Source of the DNA: Microbacterium sp. EYE_78
GTDB lineage: Bacteria; Actinomycetota; Actinomycetes; Actinomycetales; Microbacteriaceae
Direction: 5' to 3'
Length of the DNA stretch: 64,000 nucleotides
NCBI RefSeq assembly: GCF_023149035.1
Contig: NZ_JAHXMY010000002.1
Span: 372,001-436,000, forward strand
Below the pieces are notes generated by a model. That model was given only the letters and a program-made list of their open reading frames with translations. It made no database searches and was not told where the DNA came from. Of this stretch, positions 26,462 to 37,122 are shown piece by piece (position 1 is the stretch's first letter; every line of letters starts with the position of its first letter). The translations under genes were made by a program, and so were the position numbers.

Positions 26462-28618
26462 ATGCCGACCACGGCAGCCACCGCCCCGAAGACCGCCGCT
26501 CGGCGTCGCAAGGGCTCATCGTCGCGTCGCGATGACGACGCACCCCTCATCCCGATCCTCGCCCGCAAGGTGCGCGAGGTCGAGGCCAAGGCCCAGCGCG
26601 GCAAGCTCGGCCCGACGAACCGCGTCAAGTTCCAGGTGATCGCCTTCCTCGTGCGCGAGGAGCGCGCTCGGGTGAAGTCGGCCACCGACATCGCCGACGG
26701 CGCCCGCGCCGAACTGCTCAAGCGGCTCGACGGCGTGGCCACGATCCTCGCGAAGACGGCGGCCCGCGACACCTCGCTCATCCAGCTCCTCGAGGTCGAC
26801 CAGGCGACCTCGCCGGTGGCGCGGCGCATGCGCCGCGACTGGCTGCTGGAGTCGGGGGCCGAGCTCCCCGAGGACGAGCTCATCATCACCGACGTCAAGC
26901 CGGTGCAGGCGCCCGTCGTCCCCGACGCGATCGCCGACCGCCAGGTCGTCCCGCCGCAGATCGAGGCGCGGAAGGAGTCCAACCCCTTCCTCGCACCCGA
27001 CGTGCTCCTTCGCGCTCCCGTCTCGACCCCGCGCCGCCGCCTCGACGGCTGGGAACTGATGGGCCCGCTGTACAAGGCGTTCGAGATGGGCGCCGGCGGC
27101 GGATCCGCGACGATGGACCTGCCCCCCGTCCCCGAGTTCGACCGGCTCTCGCCGCGCGGCCTCGACGTCATGGCGCACCAGTCGCGGTTCCTTGAGGCGG
27201 TCCGAGGCGGACACCGCAGCTTCCTGCTGGCCGATGAGCCGGGTCTCGGCAAGACGGCGCAGTCGGTGCTCGCGGCATCCGTCGCCGACGCCTACCCGCT
27301 GCTGGTCGTCGTCCCCAACGTCGTCAAGATGAACTGGGCCCGCGAGGTCGAGCGCTGGACGCCGCAGCGGCGCGCGACGGTCGTCCAGGGCGACGGCGAG
27401 ACCATGGACGCCTTCGCCGACGTCTTCATCGTCAACTACGAGATCCTCGACCGCCACCTGTCGTGGCTCAGCTCGATCGGGCTGCAGGGCATGGTCGTCG
27501 ACGAGGCGCACTTCATCAAGAACCTCACCTCGCAGCGCTCGCGCAACGTGCTGGCGCTGGCCTCCCGCATCCGCGAGCAGGTCCGCGACCCGCTGCTGCT
27601 CGCCCTCACGGGGACGCCGCTCATCAACGACGTCGAGGACTTCGACGCCATCTGGCGCTTCCTCGGCTGGACCAACGGCGAGAAGCCCGGCCCGGAGCTC
27701 ATGAGCCGCCTCGACGAGACCGGGCTGACGCCGGCCGACAAGTCGTTCTATCCCGAGGCGCGCGCGGCGGTCATCTCGATGGGCATCGTCCGGCGGAAGA
27801 AGAAGGACGTCGCCGCCGACCTGCCCGACAAGCTCGTCGCCGACCTCCCCGTGGAGCTCGACGACGAGTACGGCCGCTCGATCCGCGCCGCCGAGCGCGA
27901 GCTGGGGGAACGGCTCGCGGCCAAGTACCGACGCATCATCGAGGCGCGCGGCGACCGGGTCGTCCGCGGCGAGGTGGACGACGACATCGTGCGCCTGGTC
28001 GCCCACGGCGAGCTCGAGGAGTCCAAGGCGTCCGGCAGCGGCTCGGAGAACGTCTTCACGATGGTCCGCCGCATCGGTCAGGCCAAGGCGCAGCTCGCGG
28101 CGGACTACGCCGTCCAGCTGCAGCGCTCGGTCGGCAAGGTCGTGTTCTTCGCGAAGCACATCGATGTGATGGATGCCGCTGAGGCGCACTTCGCGTCGGC
28201 GGGCCTGCGCACCGTGTCGATCCGCGGCGATCAGACCACGCCGGTGCGTCAGCAGGCGATCGACGCCTTCAACGGCGACCCGGATGTCGCGATCGCGGTG
28301 TGTTCGCTGACGGCCGCCGGCGTCGGCCTGAACCTGCAGGCGGCGTCGAACGTCGTGCTCGCCGAACTCAGCTGGACCGCCGCCGAGCAGACCCAGGCGA
28401 TCGACCGCGTGCACCGCATCGGCCAGGACGAGCCCGTGACGGCGTGGCGAATCATCGCCGCGCACACGATCGACACGAAGATCGCCGAGCTCATCGACAG
28501 CAAGCAGGGTCTGGCACAGCGGGCCCTCGACGGCGACGCGGTCGATCCGACCTCGAGCGACTCGGTGCAGCTGTCGGCCCTCATGCACCTGCTGCGGCAG
28601 GCGCTGGGCGCCGCCTGA
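26462..28618 (+). CDS. SNF2-family DEAD/DEAH-box helicase
   Basis: 718-residue SF2 translocase. The N-terminal 200 residues are helical and not recognised. The ATPase follows with Walker A region ADEPGLGKTAQ (about 258), DEAH box in VVDEAHFIKN (about 346), motif III LALTGTPLIN, and motif VI AIDRVHRIGQ (about 645), the standard SNF2 signature. It probably moves on double-stranded DNA to remodel protein-DNA complexes. An excellent SD (GGAGGAG) precedes the ATG. No nuclease or methylase gene is adjacent, which argues against a restriction or defence system. Confidence 0.9.
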   Translation: MPTTAATAPKTAARRRKGSSSRRDDDAPLIPILARKVREVEAKAQRGKLGPTNRVKFQVIAFLVREERARVKSATDIADGARAELLKRLDGVATILAKTAARDTSLIQLLEVDQATSPVARRMRRDWLLESGAELPEDELIITDVKPVQAPVVPDAIADRQVVPPQIEARKESNPFLAPDVLLRAPVSTPRRRLDGWELMGPLYKAFEMGAGGGSATMDLPPVPEFDRLSPRGLDVMAHQSRFLEAVRGGHRSFLLADEPGLGKTAQSVLAASVADAYPLLVVVPNVVKMNWAREVERWTPQRRATVVQGDGETMDAFADVFIVNYEILDRHLSWLSSIGLQGMVVDEAHFIKNLTSQRSRNVLALASRIREQVRDPLLLALTGTPLINDVEDFDAIWRFLGWTNGEKPGPELMSRLDETGLTPADKSFYPEARAAVISMGIVRRKKKDVAADLPDKLVADLPVELDDEYGRSIRAAERELGERLAAKYRRIIEARGDRVVRGEVDDDIVRLVAHGELEESKASGSGSENVFTMVRRIGQAKAQLAADYAVQLQRSVGKVVFFAKHIDVMDAAEAHFASAGLRTVSIRGDQTTPVRQQAIDAFNGDPDVAIAVCSLTAAGVGLNLQAASNVVLAELSWTAAEQTQAIDRVHRIGQDEPVTAWRIIAAHTIDTKIAELIDSKQGLAQRALDGDAVDPTSSDSVQLSALMHLLRQALGAA

Positions 28619-28696
28619 CGCGCGACCCGCGGGAACGATAGTGTCGGGGTGAGGCAGCGTCGCCCCGGCACCAACCCGAACCACCAAAGGACCCTC

Positions 28697-29725
28697 ATGA
28701 AGATCGGCATCCTCACGAGCGGCGGCGACTGTCCTGGACTGAACGCCGTCATCCGCGGAATCGTGCTCAAGGGCACGACGACGTACGACATCGAGTTCGT
28801 CGGCATCCGCGACGGCTGGCGCGGCGTCGTCGACGGCGACTTCTTCCCGCTGACCCGACACGAGGTGAAGGGGCTGTCGAAGGTGGGCGGCACGATCCTC
28901 GGCACGAGTCGCACGAATCCCTATGAGGGCCCCCGCGGCGGCGCCGAGAACATCTCCAAGACGATGTACGGCCACCGCCTCGACGGCATCGTCGCGATCG
29001 GCGGCGAGGGGACGCTCGCGGCGGCCGACCGGCTGCACAAGGACGGCATCAACGTCCTCGGCGTGCCGAAGACGATCGACAACGATCTGCACGCGACCGA
29101 TTACTCGTTCGGCTTCGACACCGCGGTCAACATCGCGACGGAGGCGATGGACCGCCTGCGCACGACCGGTGACTCGCACCAGCGCTGCATGGTGGCTGAG
29201 GTCATGGGTCGCCACGTCGGCTGGATCGCCCTGCACTCCGGTATCGCGGCGGGTGCGCATGTCATCTGCATCCCCGAGGTCCCGATGTCGATCGACGAGG
29301 TCGCCGAGCAGGTCACGAAGGCCCACGACCGCGGCCGCGCGCCGCTCGTCGTCGTCTCGGAGGGCTTCAAGCTGACCGGCATGGAGGAGGCCTTCAGCGA
29401 CAAGGGGCTCGACGCGTTCAACCGTCCGCGCCTCGGCGGCATCGGTGAGATCCTCGCCCCCGAGATCGAGCGCATCACCGGGATCGAGACCCGTTCGACC
29501 GTTCTCGGCCACATCCAGCGCGGTGGGTCGCCCTCGGGGTTCGACCGTGTGCTGGCCACGCGCCTCGGCCTCCACGCGGCCGACGCCATCGTCGACGGCG
29601 CCTGGGGACAGATGGTCGCGATGCAGGGCACCGAGATCGTCCGCGTGCCCTTCGCAGAGGCGCTCGGCGAGCTGAACACCGTCCCGCTGCACCGCTACGA
29701 AGAGGCCGCCGCCCTCTTCGGCTGA
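28697..29725 (+). CDS. pfkA: 6-phosphofructokinase (ATP-type with Lys124)
   Basis: 342-residue group A phosphofructokinase phosphorylating fructose 6-phosphate. The start MKIGILTSGGDCPGLN and the ATG with AAAGGA upstream are standard. At the two positions that sort phosphoryl donors it has GGEGT (Gly at the position of E. coli Gly104) and PKTIDND (Lys at the position of Gly124). Gly104 with Lys124 is the combination of actinobacterial ATP-dependent enzymes, whereas PPi-dependent enzymes have Asp plus Lys. Allosteric behaviour cannot be read. TAGTGT near 28637 is a possible -10. Confidence 0.94.
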   Translation: MKIGILTSGGDCPGLNAVIRGIVLKGTTTYDIEFVGIRDGWRGVVDGDFFPLTRHEVKGLSKVGGTILGTSRTNPYEGPRGGAENISKTMYGHRLDGIVAIGGEGTLAAADRLHKDGINVLGVPKTIDNDLHATDYSFGFDTAVNIATEAMDRLRTTGDSHQRCMVAEVMGRHVGWIALHSGIAAGAHVICIPEVPMSIDEVAEQVTKAHDRGRAPLVVVSEGFKLTGMEEAFSDKGLDAFNRPRLGGIGEILAPEIERITGIETRSTVLGHIQRGGSPSGFDRVLATRLGLHAADAIVDGAWGQMVAMQGTEIVRVPFAEALGELNTVPLHRYEEAAALFG

Positions 29726-29740
29726 CATGGACGGCGCGGA

Positions 29741-30694
29741 ATGACCTCACCCGTGCCGCCCGCCCGTTCGTCGCTCGCACCGCCGCTCCTCGGCGCCGTG
29801 TCCGTGGGCGTCCTGACGGCGGTGCAGGCGCGCATCAACGGGCAGCTGGGCGTGCGGCTCGACCACGCCATGACCGCCGCCGTCATCTCCTTCGGCAGCG
29901 GGTTGCTCCTCATCACCCTCGTGTGCCTCGCGACCCCCTCGGGCCGCCGGGGCCTCCGCGCACTGGGCCGGGGCCTTGGCGCCCCGGACATCCCCTGGTG
30001 GATGCTCATCGGGGGCGCCGGAGGAGCGTTCACGGTCGCGACGCAGAGCATCGCCGTCGGCATCGTGGGTGTCTCGCTCTTCACGGTGGGCCTCGTCGCG
30101 GGGCAGGCCGTCGGCGGTCTGGTGCTCGATCGCGTCGGCTACGGTCCGGCAGGTGTCGTGCCGATCACCGTGCCGCGCCTGGTCGGTGGGGTGCTGGCGC
30201 TCGTGTCGGTGACGGTGATGCTCGCTGCGGGGGACGGCATCTCGGAGGTCCCGATCTGGATGCTGGCGCTCCCGCTCCTGGTCGGCGTCGCCCTCTCTTG
30301 GCAGCAGGCGACGAACGGCCGGCTTCGCGCGCGTCTCGGCACGCCGCTGGCCGCGACCTTCGTCAACTTCGTGGTCGGGACGACACTGCTCGGCGCCGCC
30401 GCGGTCGTCGTGACTCTGGTGGACGGTCCGCCGCGCCCGCTTCCGGCGGACCCGTGGCTCTACGCCGGCGGTGCGCTCGGGGTCGCCTACATCGTGATGT
30501 CGGCGGCGCTGGTCGCCCGGACCGGCGTCCTGCTCTTCGGCCTCGGCGCGGTGTCGGGGCAGCTCGTGGCATCCCTCGTTCTGGATGCCGTCTGGCCGGC
30601 GCCCGCCGGTCCGGGGCTCGCCGTCGAGGTGATCACCGTCGCGATCGCGCTGTGTTCCGTCTTCGTGGCCGCGTTCTGGCGAGTGCGGCGCTGA
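29741..30694 (+). CDS. YdcZ/DUF606 DMT-superfamily transporter
   Basis: 317 residues with ten hydrophobic helices forming two tandem DUF606 (YdcZ) halves, each starting with a GxxxxxQARINGQLG or SWQQATNGRLRARLG motif. Proteins of this group belong to the drug/metabolite transporter superfamily; substrate is unknown. It begins 16 nt after the phosphofructokinase stop and could be co-transcribed with it, but nothing shows a metabolic link. It converges on the kinase gene with a 7-bp gap. Confidence 0.88.
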   Translation: MTSPVPPARSSLAPPLLGAVSVGVLTAVQARINGQLGVRLDHAMTAAVISFGSGLLLITLVCLATPSGRRGLRALGRGLGAPDIPWWMLIGGAGGAFTVATQSIAVGIVGVSLFTVGLVAGQAVGGLVLDRVGYGPAGVVPITVPRLVGGVLALVSVTVMLAAGDGISEVPIWMLALPLLVGVALSWQQATNGRLRARLGTPLAATFVNFVVGTTLLGAAAVVVTLVDGPPRPLPADPWLYAGGALGVAYIVMSAALVARTGVLLFGLGAVSGQLVASLVLDAVWPAPAGPGLAVEVITVAIALCSVFVAAFWRVRR

Positions 30695-30701
30695 GGCCCG
30701 A

Positions 30702-32339
30702 TCAGCCGGTGGGGGCGGGGCTCGGCGCGGGTGCGTCGGGTGTCGCGGGCGGCTCGGGGGCGGTCGTCTCGACCGGGTCCGGCGCCGGGGAGGGGTCGAC
30801 CGGCTCCGCCGGCGTCGCGGGGTCGCCGTCGCCCGTGTCCTCCGCAGGATCGCCCGGGTCGGTGCTCCCATCCGCGGGGGGCGGGGCGTCGTCGCCCGGC
30901 TGAGTGGGCTGCTCGTCGGGCTCAGCCGGCTGGTCCGGTTCCGCGGGGGCGTCGTCCGTGGTCGAGTCGTCGGTGCTGACGAGATCGGTGTCGTCGGTCT
31001 CCGCCGGTGCGTCCGGGGCGGGCGCGTCATCGGTCGCGCGCGGCGACGGCTCGGTCACCGGCGCCGGGTCGTCGGTCCGCGCCGGGTCGCCGCCCGTGGT
31101 CAGCGCGAGGACCCCGGCTGATCCGGCCACGATCGCCGCGGTCGCGGCCGCTGCGATCCACACCCCGCGCCGTCGCCGGGATGGCCGACGTGACGCCGGT
31201 GGGTCGTCGCTGGTGCCGGGCGAGCGGGTCGAAGTGCTCCCATGCGACGGGATCGGGGCCGTCGCGGGCGGGGGGCTCGCGGCATCCATCACCTGCGTCG
31301 CGTCCGCCGCCGATCCGCCCGCTGCGGCTGCCGGGCTGCCTGCGGCGTCCGATCCCGTCGATGCGGCGGCGGAGGCCGCGACGAGCGCCGGACCCGCGGC
31401 GAAGACGGCGGTCGGCGCGGTCGACGGTGTCGGTGCGTCCCTGTAGACGGCGGGGGAGGGAGCGCTGGGCGGCTCGGGCGCCACTGCGAGGGCGGCGGTG
31501 GCGGCGGCCGGTCCTGCCGCCCACCCGCGAGTCCGCACCGCGACATCCAACGCAGTCGGGCGTTCCTCGGGGGCGATGGCCGTCATCTGGCGGAGGAGTT
31601 CCCGCCATCGCTCGTCGACGGACTCGGGGATCTCCGGTGCGTGGTCGAGACGGGCGATCGCGGTGGCGACCCCGGCAGCCTCGGGAAAGGCTCTCCGGCC
31701 GGTCAGCGACTCGAGGAGGACGAGACCCAGGGCGTAGACATCGGCCGGGGGAGCCGGCTCGACTCCGCGCACCTGCTCCGGCGCGAGGTAGGCGGCGGTG
31801 CCGATGACCTCGCCGGGATTGGTGACGCGCGCCGTGTCGACCAGGTAGGCGATGCCGAAATCGGCGAGCTTCGCCCGGAACTCGTGATCGGGGAGGTGCG
31901 AGGGCGCGAGCAGGACGTTCGACGGCTTGACGTCGCGGTGCACGATCCCCGCCGAGTGCGCCACGTGCAGCGCTTCACCGAGCTCGGCGGCCATCGTGGC
32001 CGCTGTCGCCGGGCCGAGCGGTGCGTCGCGCAGACGCGTGCTCAGCGTGGGGCCTTCGACGAGCTCCATCACGAGGAACGCCGGATCGGCATCGAGGTGC
32101 GCGTCGTACAGCGTGACGAGCGACGGGTGGTTGAGTGCCGCGAGGATGGTGACCTCGCCGCGCGCGCGATCGTCGGTGGCGACGCCGTCGGCGGCTCGGA
32201 CGAGCTTCACCGCGACCTCGCGGCCGAGCAGCAGGTCGTCGGCACGGAAGACGTCGGCCATGCCGCCGCGGCCGAGCGTGTCGCCGAGACGGTAGCGCCC
32301 GCCGAGGACGCGGTCCGCGGAGCCGGTGGGGTCGGGCAT
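30702..32339 (-). CDS. Membrane serine/threonine protein kinase
   Basis: 545 residues. An N-terminal Hanks-type kinase (about 10-270) has the glycine loop LGRGGMADVF, the lysine in AVKLV, catalytic HRDVKPSN, the DFG in LADFGIAYL and an APE-like LAPEQV. After a Pro/Ala-rich juxtamembrane linker comes one membrane helix (about 390-412, VWIAAAATAAIVAGSAGVLAL) and an outer tail of about 130 residues made almost only of Pro, Asp, Glu, Thr and Ala, with no PASTA repeats. I chose the ATG at 32339, 6 nt after GGAGG, over the ATG at 32345 that abuts it. Confidence 0.92.
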   Translation of the reverse strand: MPDPTGSADRVLGGRYRLGDTLGRGGMADVFRADDLLLGREVAVKLVRAADGVATDDRARGEVTILAALNHPSLVTLYDAHLDADPAFLVMELVEGPTLSTRLRDAPLGPATAATMAAELGEALHVAHSAGIVHRDVKPSNVLLAPSHLPDHEFRAKLADFGIAYLVDTARVTNPGEVIGTAAYLAPEQVRGVEPAPPADVYALGLVLLESLTGRRAFPEAAGVATAIARLDHAPEIPESVDERWRELLRQMTAIAPEERPTALDVAVRTRGWAAGPAAATAALAVAPEPPSAPSPAVYRDAPTPSTAPTAVFAAGPALVAASAAASTGSDAAGSPAAAAGGSAADATQVMDAASPPPATAPIPSHGSTSTRSPGTSDDPPASRRPSRRRRGVWIAAAATAAIVAGSAGVLALTTGGDPARTDDPAPVTEPSPRATDDAPAPDAPAETDDTDLVSTDDSTTDDAPAEPDQPAEPDEQPTQPGDDAPPPADGSTDPGDPAEDTGDGDPATPAEPVDPSPAPDPVETTAPEPPATPDAPAPSPAPTG

Positions 32340-32449
32340 GATCATCCTCCGACGGCGGCGCGTGTCGCCGCGCAGTGTTCCATGACGCTATCCCCTCGGC
32401 GCCGCGTCGACACCGGCCTTGACGGCATCGACGCGGCCTGCAAGCCCGC

Positions 32450-32854
32450 TCAGCCCTGCTCGGGCGTGAACGACAGCGACAGCGAGTTCATGCAGTACCG
32501 GTCACCGGTCGGCGTGCCGAATCCGTCCGGGAACACGTGACCCAGGTGCGACCCGCAGTTCGCACAGCGGACCTCGGTGCGCACCATGCCGTGGCTCCGG
32601 TCCTCGATCAGCTCGACCGCCTCGGGTCGCACCGACTCGTAGAAGCTCGGCCACCCGCAGTGCGAGTCGAACTTCGTCCCGCTCTTGAACAGCTCGGCGC
32701 CGCAGGCTGCGCACGCATACAGTCCGGCGCGCTCTTCGTCGAGCAGTTCACCGGTCCACGCTCGCTCCGTCCCGGCCTGCCGCAGCACGGCGTACTGCTC
32801 GGGCGAGAGCTCCTCACGCCACTGCTCGTCGGTCTTCTCCACGCGATAGCTCAT
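32450..32854 (-). CDS. msrB: Peptide methionine (R)-S-oxide reductase
   Basis: 134-residue MsrB repairing oxidised methionine in proteins. The catalytic Cys is in DRYCMNSLSL; two CxxC pairs for structural zinc are present (CAACGAELF and CANCGSHLGH); GWPSF is typical. It starts with MSYRVEKTDEQWREELSPEQ behind AAGGAA. The gene stands alone, 100 bp from the kinase start and divergent from the DUF3263 gene. Confidence 0.96.
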   Translation of the reverse strand: MSYRVEKTDEQWREELSPEQYAVLRQAGTERAWTGELLDEERAGLYACAACGAELFKSGTKFDSHCGWPSFYESVRPEAVELIEDRSHGMVRTEVRCANCGSHLGHVFPDGFGTPTGDRYCMNSLSLSFTPEQG

Positions 32855-32939
32855 GTGTTTCCTTCCCTCGCACTATTCAACCGGACGAATCGCCCCGTTG
32901 TTCCGGGATGAGGGCCGCGCTCGCGCCTACCGTGGACAC

Positions 32940-33200
32940 GTGCCCCTCTCCGACCGCGACCGCGCCCTGCTCGACTTCGAGTCCCGCTGGCCGTCGCACT
33001 CCGGCGAGAAGGAGGAGGCGCTCCGAGCGCAGCTGGACCTGACGCCGGCGCGGTACTACCAGTTGCTGGGTCGGCTGATGGATTCACCGGATGCCGTCGC
33101 CCACGACCCCGTGCTGATCCACCGGCTCCGTCGTGTCGAGGCGTCCCGCCAGGCCTCCAGGCGCGGCCGCACCAGGGTTCTCCCCGCCTCCGCCAGATAG
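32940..33200 (+). CDS. DUF3263 protein
   Basis: 86 residues starting at GTG. The helix-turn-helix-like DUF3263 domain is seen as LLDFESRWPSHSGEKEEAL followed by LDLTPARYYQLLGRLMDSP, in which the second part looks like a recognition helix. It is probably a small DNA-binding protein. A TACCGT -10 box (32928-32933) ends 6 nt before the GTG and there is no SD, so the mRNA is probably leaderless. It precedes the LytR_C gene, a pairing also found near groEL2 in mycobacteria (Rv0430-Rv0431, as I recall). Confidence 0.86.
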   Translation: MPLSDRDRALLDFESRWPSHSGEKEEALRAQLDLTPARYYQLLGRLMDSPDAVAHDPVLIHRLRRVEASRQASRRGRTRVLPASAR

Positions 33201-33209
33201 CATTCTCGG

Positions 33210-33803
33210 ATGCCCTCCGACACGCCTTCGCCCGAGACGTCGACCGCGTTCCCGCGTGATCGGTTCGATGACCTGCCCGCCGATCGGCGCCGCGTCGGAG
33301 CGCACCGCGCCGAGCAGCCGCGCCTGCGCGGGGGGCTCATCCTCTTGTGGTCCGTGATCGCAGTCGTCGTCATCGTGTCCGTCGGCATCGTCGCCACCCT
33401 GAGCGTCACCGGCCGCCTCGGCGGCACCGGGGCGGCGCCCACCGCGACGTCGCAGGTGGTCGCCCCGGCGGTGGACACCTCCTATCCGGTCCTGGTGCTG
33501 AACGCGACCGATGAGTCGGGGCTCGGCGAGACCGTGCGGCAGCAGCTGCTCGAGGCGGGCTGGGCCGAGGCGGACGTCGAGGCGAGCAACGCGAGCGCGA
33601 ACGACTTCCCGACCACCACCGTGTACTACGGCGCCGAAGCCGACGAGGCTGCGGCGAGGGGTCTGGCCGATGTGATCGGCGGAGCGGACGTCGAGCTGGA
33701 CGACACCTATCAGGTGGTCACGGCGCCGTCTGAGGAGTCCGGCGACGCGGACGCGCGGTCGCAGCTCGTGGTCATCGTCGGTCTGGATTTCCGCACCGAG
33801 TGA
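33210..33803 (+). CDS. LytR C-terminal domain membrane protein
   Basis: 197 residues: a cytoplasmic start rich in charged residues, one membrane helix (about 47-70, LILLWSVIAVVVIVSVGIVATL) and an outer LytR_C domain (about 92-195) with YPVLVLNATDESGLGETVRQQLLEAGW. This domain often accompanies LytR-CpsA-Psr proteins of the cell wall but here stands without the catalytic part. A TAGCAT -10 box at 33198-33203 is 6 nt before the ATG, suggesting a leaderless mRNA separate from the DUF3263 gene. Confidence 0.88.
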   Translation: MPSDTPSPETSTAFPRDRFDDLPADRRRVGAHRAEQPRLRGGLILLWSVIAVVVIVSVGIVATLSVTGRLGGTGAAPTATSQVVAPAVDTSYPVLVLNATDESGLGETVRQQLLEAGWAEADVEASNASANDFPTTTVYYGAEADEAAARGLADVIGGADVELDDTYQVVTAPSEESGDADARSQLVVIVGLDFRTE

Positions 33804-33945
33804 TCGTCGTCCGCCGCGATGCGGCAGGCCGTGTTTCGCGGCCGTAAACAGTTCGGTTCACTCGTGTAAGCATTGCCCCGAACGGCTCCGTCGGCTCTGG
33901 GCGCGTGGCTAGCATTTCGATGTCCCACAGCTTCAGGAGATTCGC

Positions 33946-34149
33946 ATGACCCAGGGAACCGTCAAGTGGTTCAACGCCGAGAAGGGCTTCGGCTTCATCA
34001 CCCTCGTGGACGGGCAGGACGTCTTCGTCCACTACTCGAACATCGAGATGTCCGGGTTCCGCGTCCTGGAGGAAGGGCAGTCGGTGGAGTTCACCGTCGG
34101 CAGCGGTCAGAAGGGCCCGCAGGCCGAGGCGGTCCGCGTCGTCGCATGA
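33946..34149 (+). CDS. cspA: Cold-shock protein
   Basis: 67-residue single cold-shock domain with both RNA-binding motifs: KGFGFIT (RNP1) and DVFVHYSNI (RNP2). It binds single-stranded nucleic acid and melts RNA structure. An AGGAG SD lies 8 nt before the ATG. TAGCAT at 33910-33915 is a likely -10, leaving a leader of about 24 nt, so it does not have the long thermosensing leader of E. coli cspA. Confidence 0.95.
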   Translation: MTQGTVKWFNAEKGFGFITLVDGQDVFVHYSNIEMSGFRVLEEGQSVEFTVGSGQKGPQAEAVRVVA

Positions 34150-34186
34150 CCTGCAGCCGGACACCGCGTCCGGCTATCCTGCACCC

Positions 34187-35248
34187 GTGACCTCTCCCCG
34201 CACGGTGCCCCGCGCCGTGTCAGCCCGCTCCGTGGTGTTCGGTGCCGTCCTGATCGCCTGCCTGCTCACCGCCTGCGCTCCAGTGGGCACGGTCCCCGCC
34301 GCCTCGTCGCCCACCGCAACCTCGCCCGCGCCGCGCTCGACGTTCACGCCCCCGCCGCCCACCCGACCGACGACCGCAGTCGCCCCGCTGCGGGGATCCG
34401 TGATCCCGATCGAGGCCGCGCAGCGACCGGCGGTGTCGGCCAAGATCGACAATCACTGGGACGCGCGTCCGCAGTGGGGGATCGACCGCGCAGACGTCGT
34501 CGTCGAGGAGCTGGTCGAGGGCGGACTCACGCGCTACCTGGCCGTCTGGCAGTCGGACCTCCCCGACCGGGTCGGTCCGGTGCGCAGCATCCGCCCCATG
34601 GACCCAGACATCGTCTCGCCGTTCGGCGGCATCATCGCGTACTCGGGAGGTCGAGCACGCTTCGTCGAGATGATGCAGGAGGCGCCCGTCCACAACGCGA
34701 TCCACGGCGGTGCCGACGATCGCTTCATGTTCCGCACCACCGAACGCCGGGCACCGCACAACGTCATCCTCCGAGCGCCGCAGATCGCGGCGGAGTACAG
34801 CGACCTCGACGCCCCCGCCGCGCAGTTCCGCTATTCGTCGTCGGGCTGGGCTCCGCTGTTCGGGGAGGAGTCAGCGGGCCTCGACCTGCGATTCTCAGCG
34901 GTGTCCCCACGCTCGTGGCGGTGGGATGCGCGGTCCGGGGCCTACCTCCGTTCCCAGGACGGGCGCCCCGACACCGCCGCCGGCGGCGGCCGGATCAGCG
35001 CGGCGAACGTCCTCGTGCTCCGGGTCGCGATCGACGACCGCTACGGCGACGTCCCGAAGACGGTGCTCGTCGGCACGGGCACCGGGGTCCTCTCCAGCGG
35101 TGGGTCGGCGCTGCCCGTGACCTGGACGAAGGCCTCGCGCGATGCCCCGATCGTCCTGCGCAACGCCGCCGGCAGCGAGGTGCAGCTCGCCGTGGGCAAC
35201 ACGTGGATCGAGCTCGTCCCCGAGGCGGGGAGCGTGGCCGTCCTCTGA
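34187..35248 (+). CDS. DUF3048 (YerB-type) lipoprotein
   Basis: 353 residues with lipobox LTAC after a hydrophobic signal, then a Pro/Thr-rich linker. The DUF3048 domain begins at VSAKIDNHWDARPQWGIDRADVVVEELVEGGLTRYLAVWQS, from which the family is clear, and continues with RVGPVRSIRPMD. Homologues such as YerB are cell-surface lipoproteins of unknown function. It starts at GTG, 6 nt after a TATCCT -10 box at 34175-34180, with no SD. Confidence 0.88.
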   Translation: MTSPRTVPRAVSARSVVFGAVLIACLLTACAPVGTVPAASSPTATSPAPRSTFTPPPPTRPTTAVAPLRGSVIPIEAAQRPAVSAKIDNHWDARPQWGIDRADVVVEELVEGGLTRYLAVWQSDLPDRVGPVRSIRPMDPDIVSPFGGIIAYSGGRARFVEMMQEAPVHNAIHGGADDRFMFRTTERRAPHNVILRAPQIAAEYSDLDAPAAQFRYSSSGWAPLFGEESAGLDLRFSAVSPRSWRWDARSGAYLRSQDGRPDTAAGGGRISAANVLVLRVAIDDRYGDVPKTVLVGTGTGVLSSGGSALPVTWTKASRDAPIVLRNAAGSEVQLAVGNTWIELVPEAGSVAVL

Positions 35249-35296
35249 CCGGTCGCGTACCGGCATCCGTCCCGGCCGAGCGCGGTGTCGCGGCGG

Positions 35297-35323
35297 CTTG
35301 CACTCCCTAGGGTCGAGTGCCAG
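35297..35323 (+). promoter_or_regulatory. CIRCE element 1 overlapping the groL promoter
   Basis: CTTGCACTC-N9-GAGTGCCAG matches the HrcA operator (TTAGCACTC-N9-GAGTGCTAA) with the correct 9-nt spacing. It overlaps the -35 (TTGCAC, 35298-35303) and reaches the -10. Confidence 0.85.
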
Positions 35324-35326
35324 AAT
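35298..35326 (+). promoter_or_regulatory. groL promoter
   Basis: TTGCAC at 35298-35303 and CAGAAT at 35321-35326 are spaced by exactly 17 bp, giving a strong sigma-70-type promoter. The start would fall near 35333, inside the second CIRCE, leaving a leader of about 90 nt before groL. Confidence 0.75.
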
Positions 35327-35329
35327 GAT

Positions 35330-37043
<1,714 letters not shown>

Positions 37044-37060
37044 TCCAGTCCTGATCGACC

Positions 37061-37094
37061 GAAAGGCCCCTCCTCCGGGAGGGGCCTTTCGTCG
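37061..37094 (+). terminator. groL intrinsic terminator
   Basis: A 13-bp perfect stem, GAAAGGCCCCTCC (37061-37073) with its complement at 37078-37090, closes a TCCG loop. The arms begin and end with A and T runs (GAAAGG/CCTTTC), so it could work for groL and partly for the facing WXG100 gene. Confidence 0.9.
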
Positions 37095-37122
37095 TCTCGG
37101 GGCGGGGGCGTCGGGCCGTCGG

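Noticed and set aside
26462..28618. SNF2 helicase as part of a phage-defence island
   Set aside because: No nuclease, methylase or other defence gene is adjacent; neighbours are deoC and pfkA, ordinary core genes.
26516..29728. Minus-strand open frame of 1070 codons opposite the SNF2 helicase and pfkA
   Set aside because: Shadow of two well-recognised plus-strand genes; low-complexity translation and it spans two unrelated genes.
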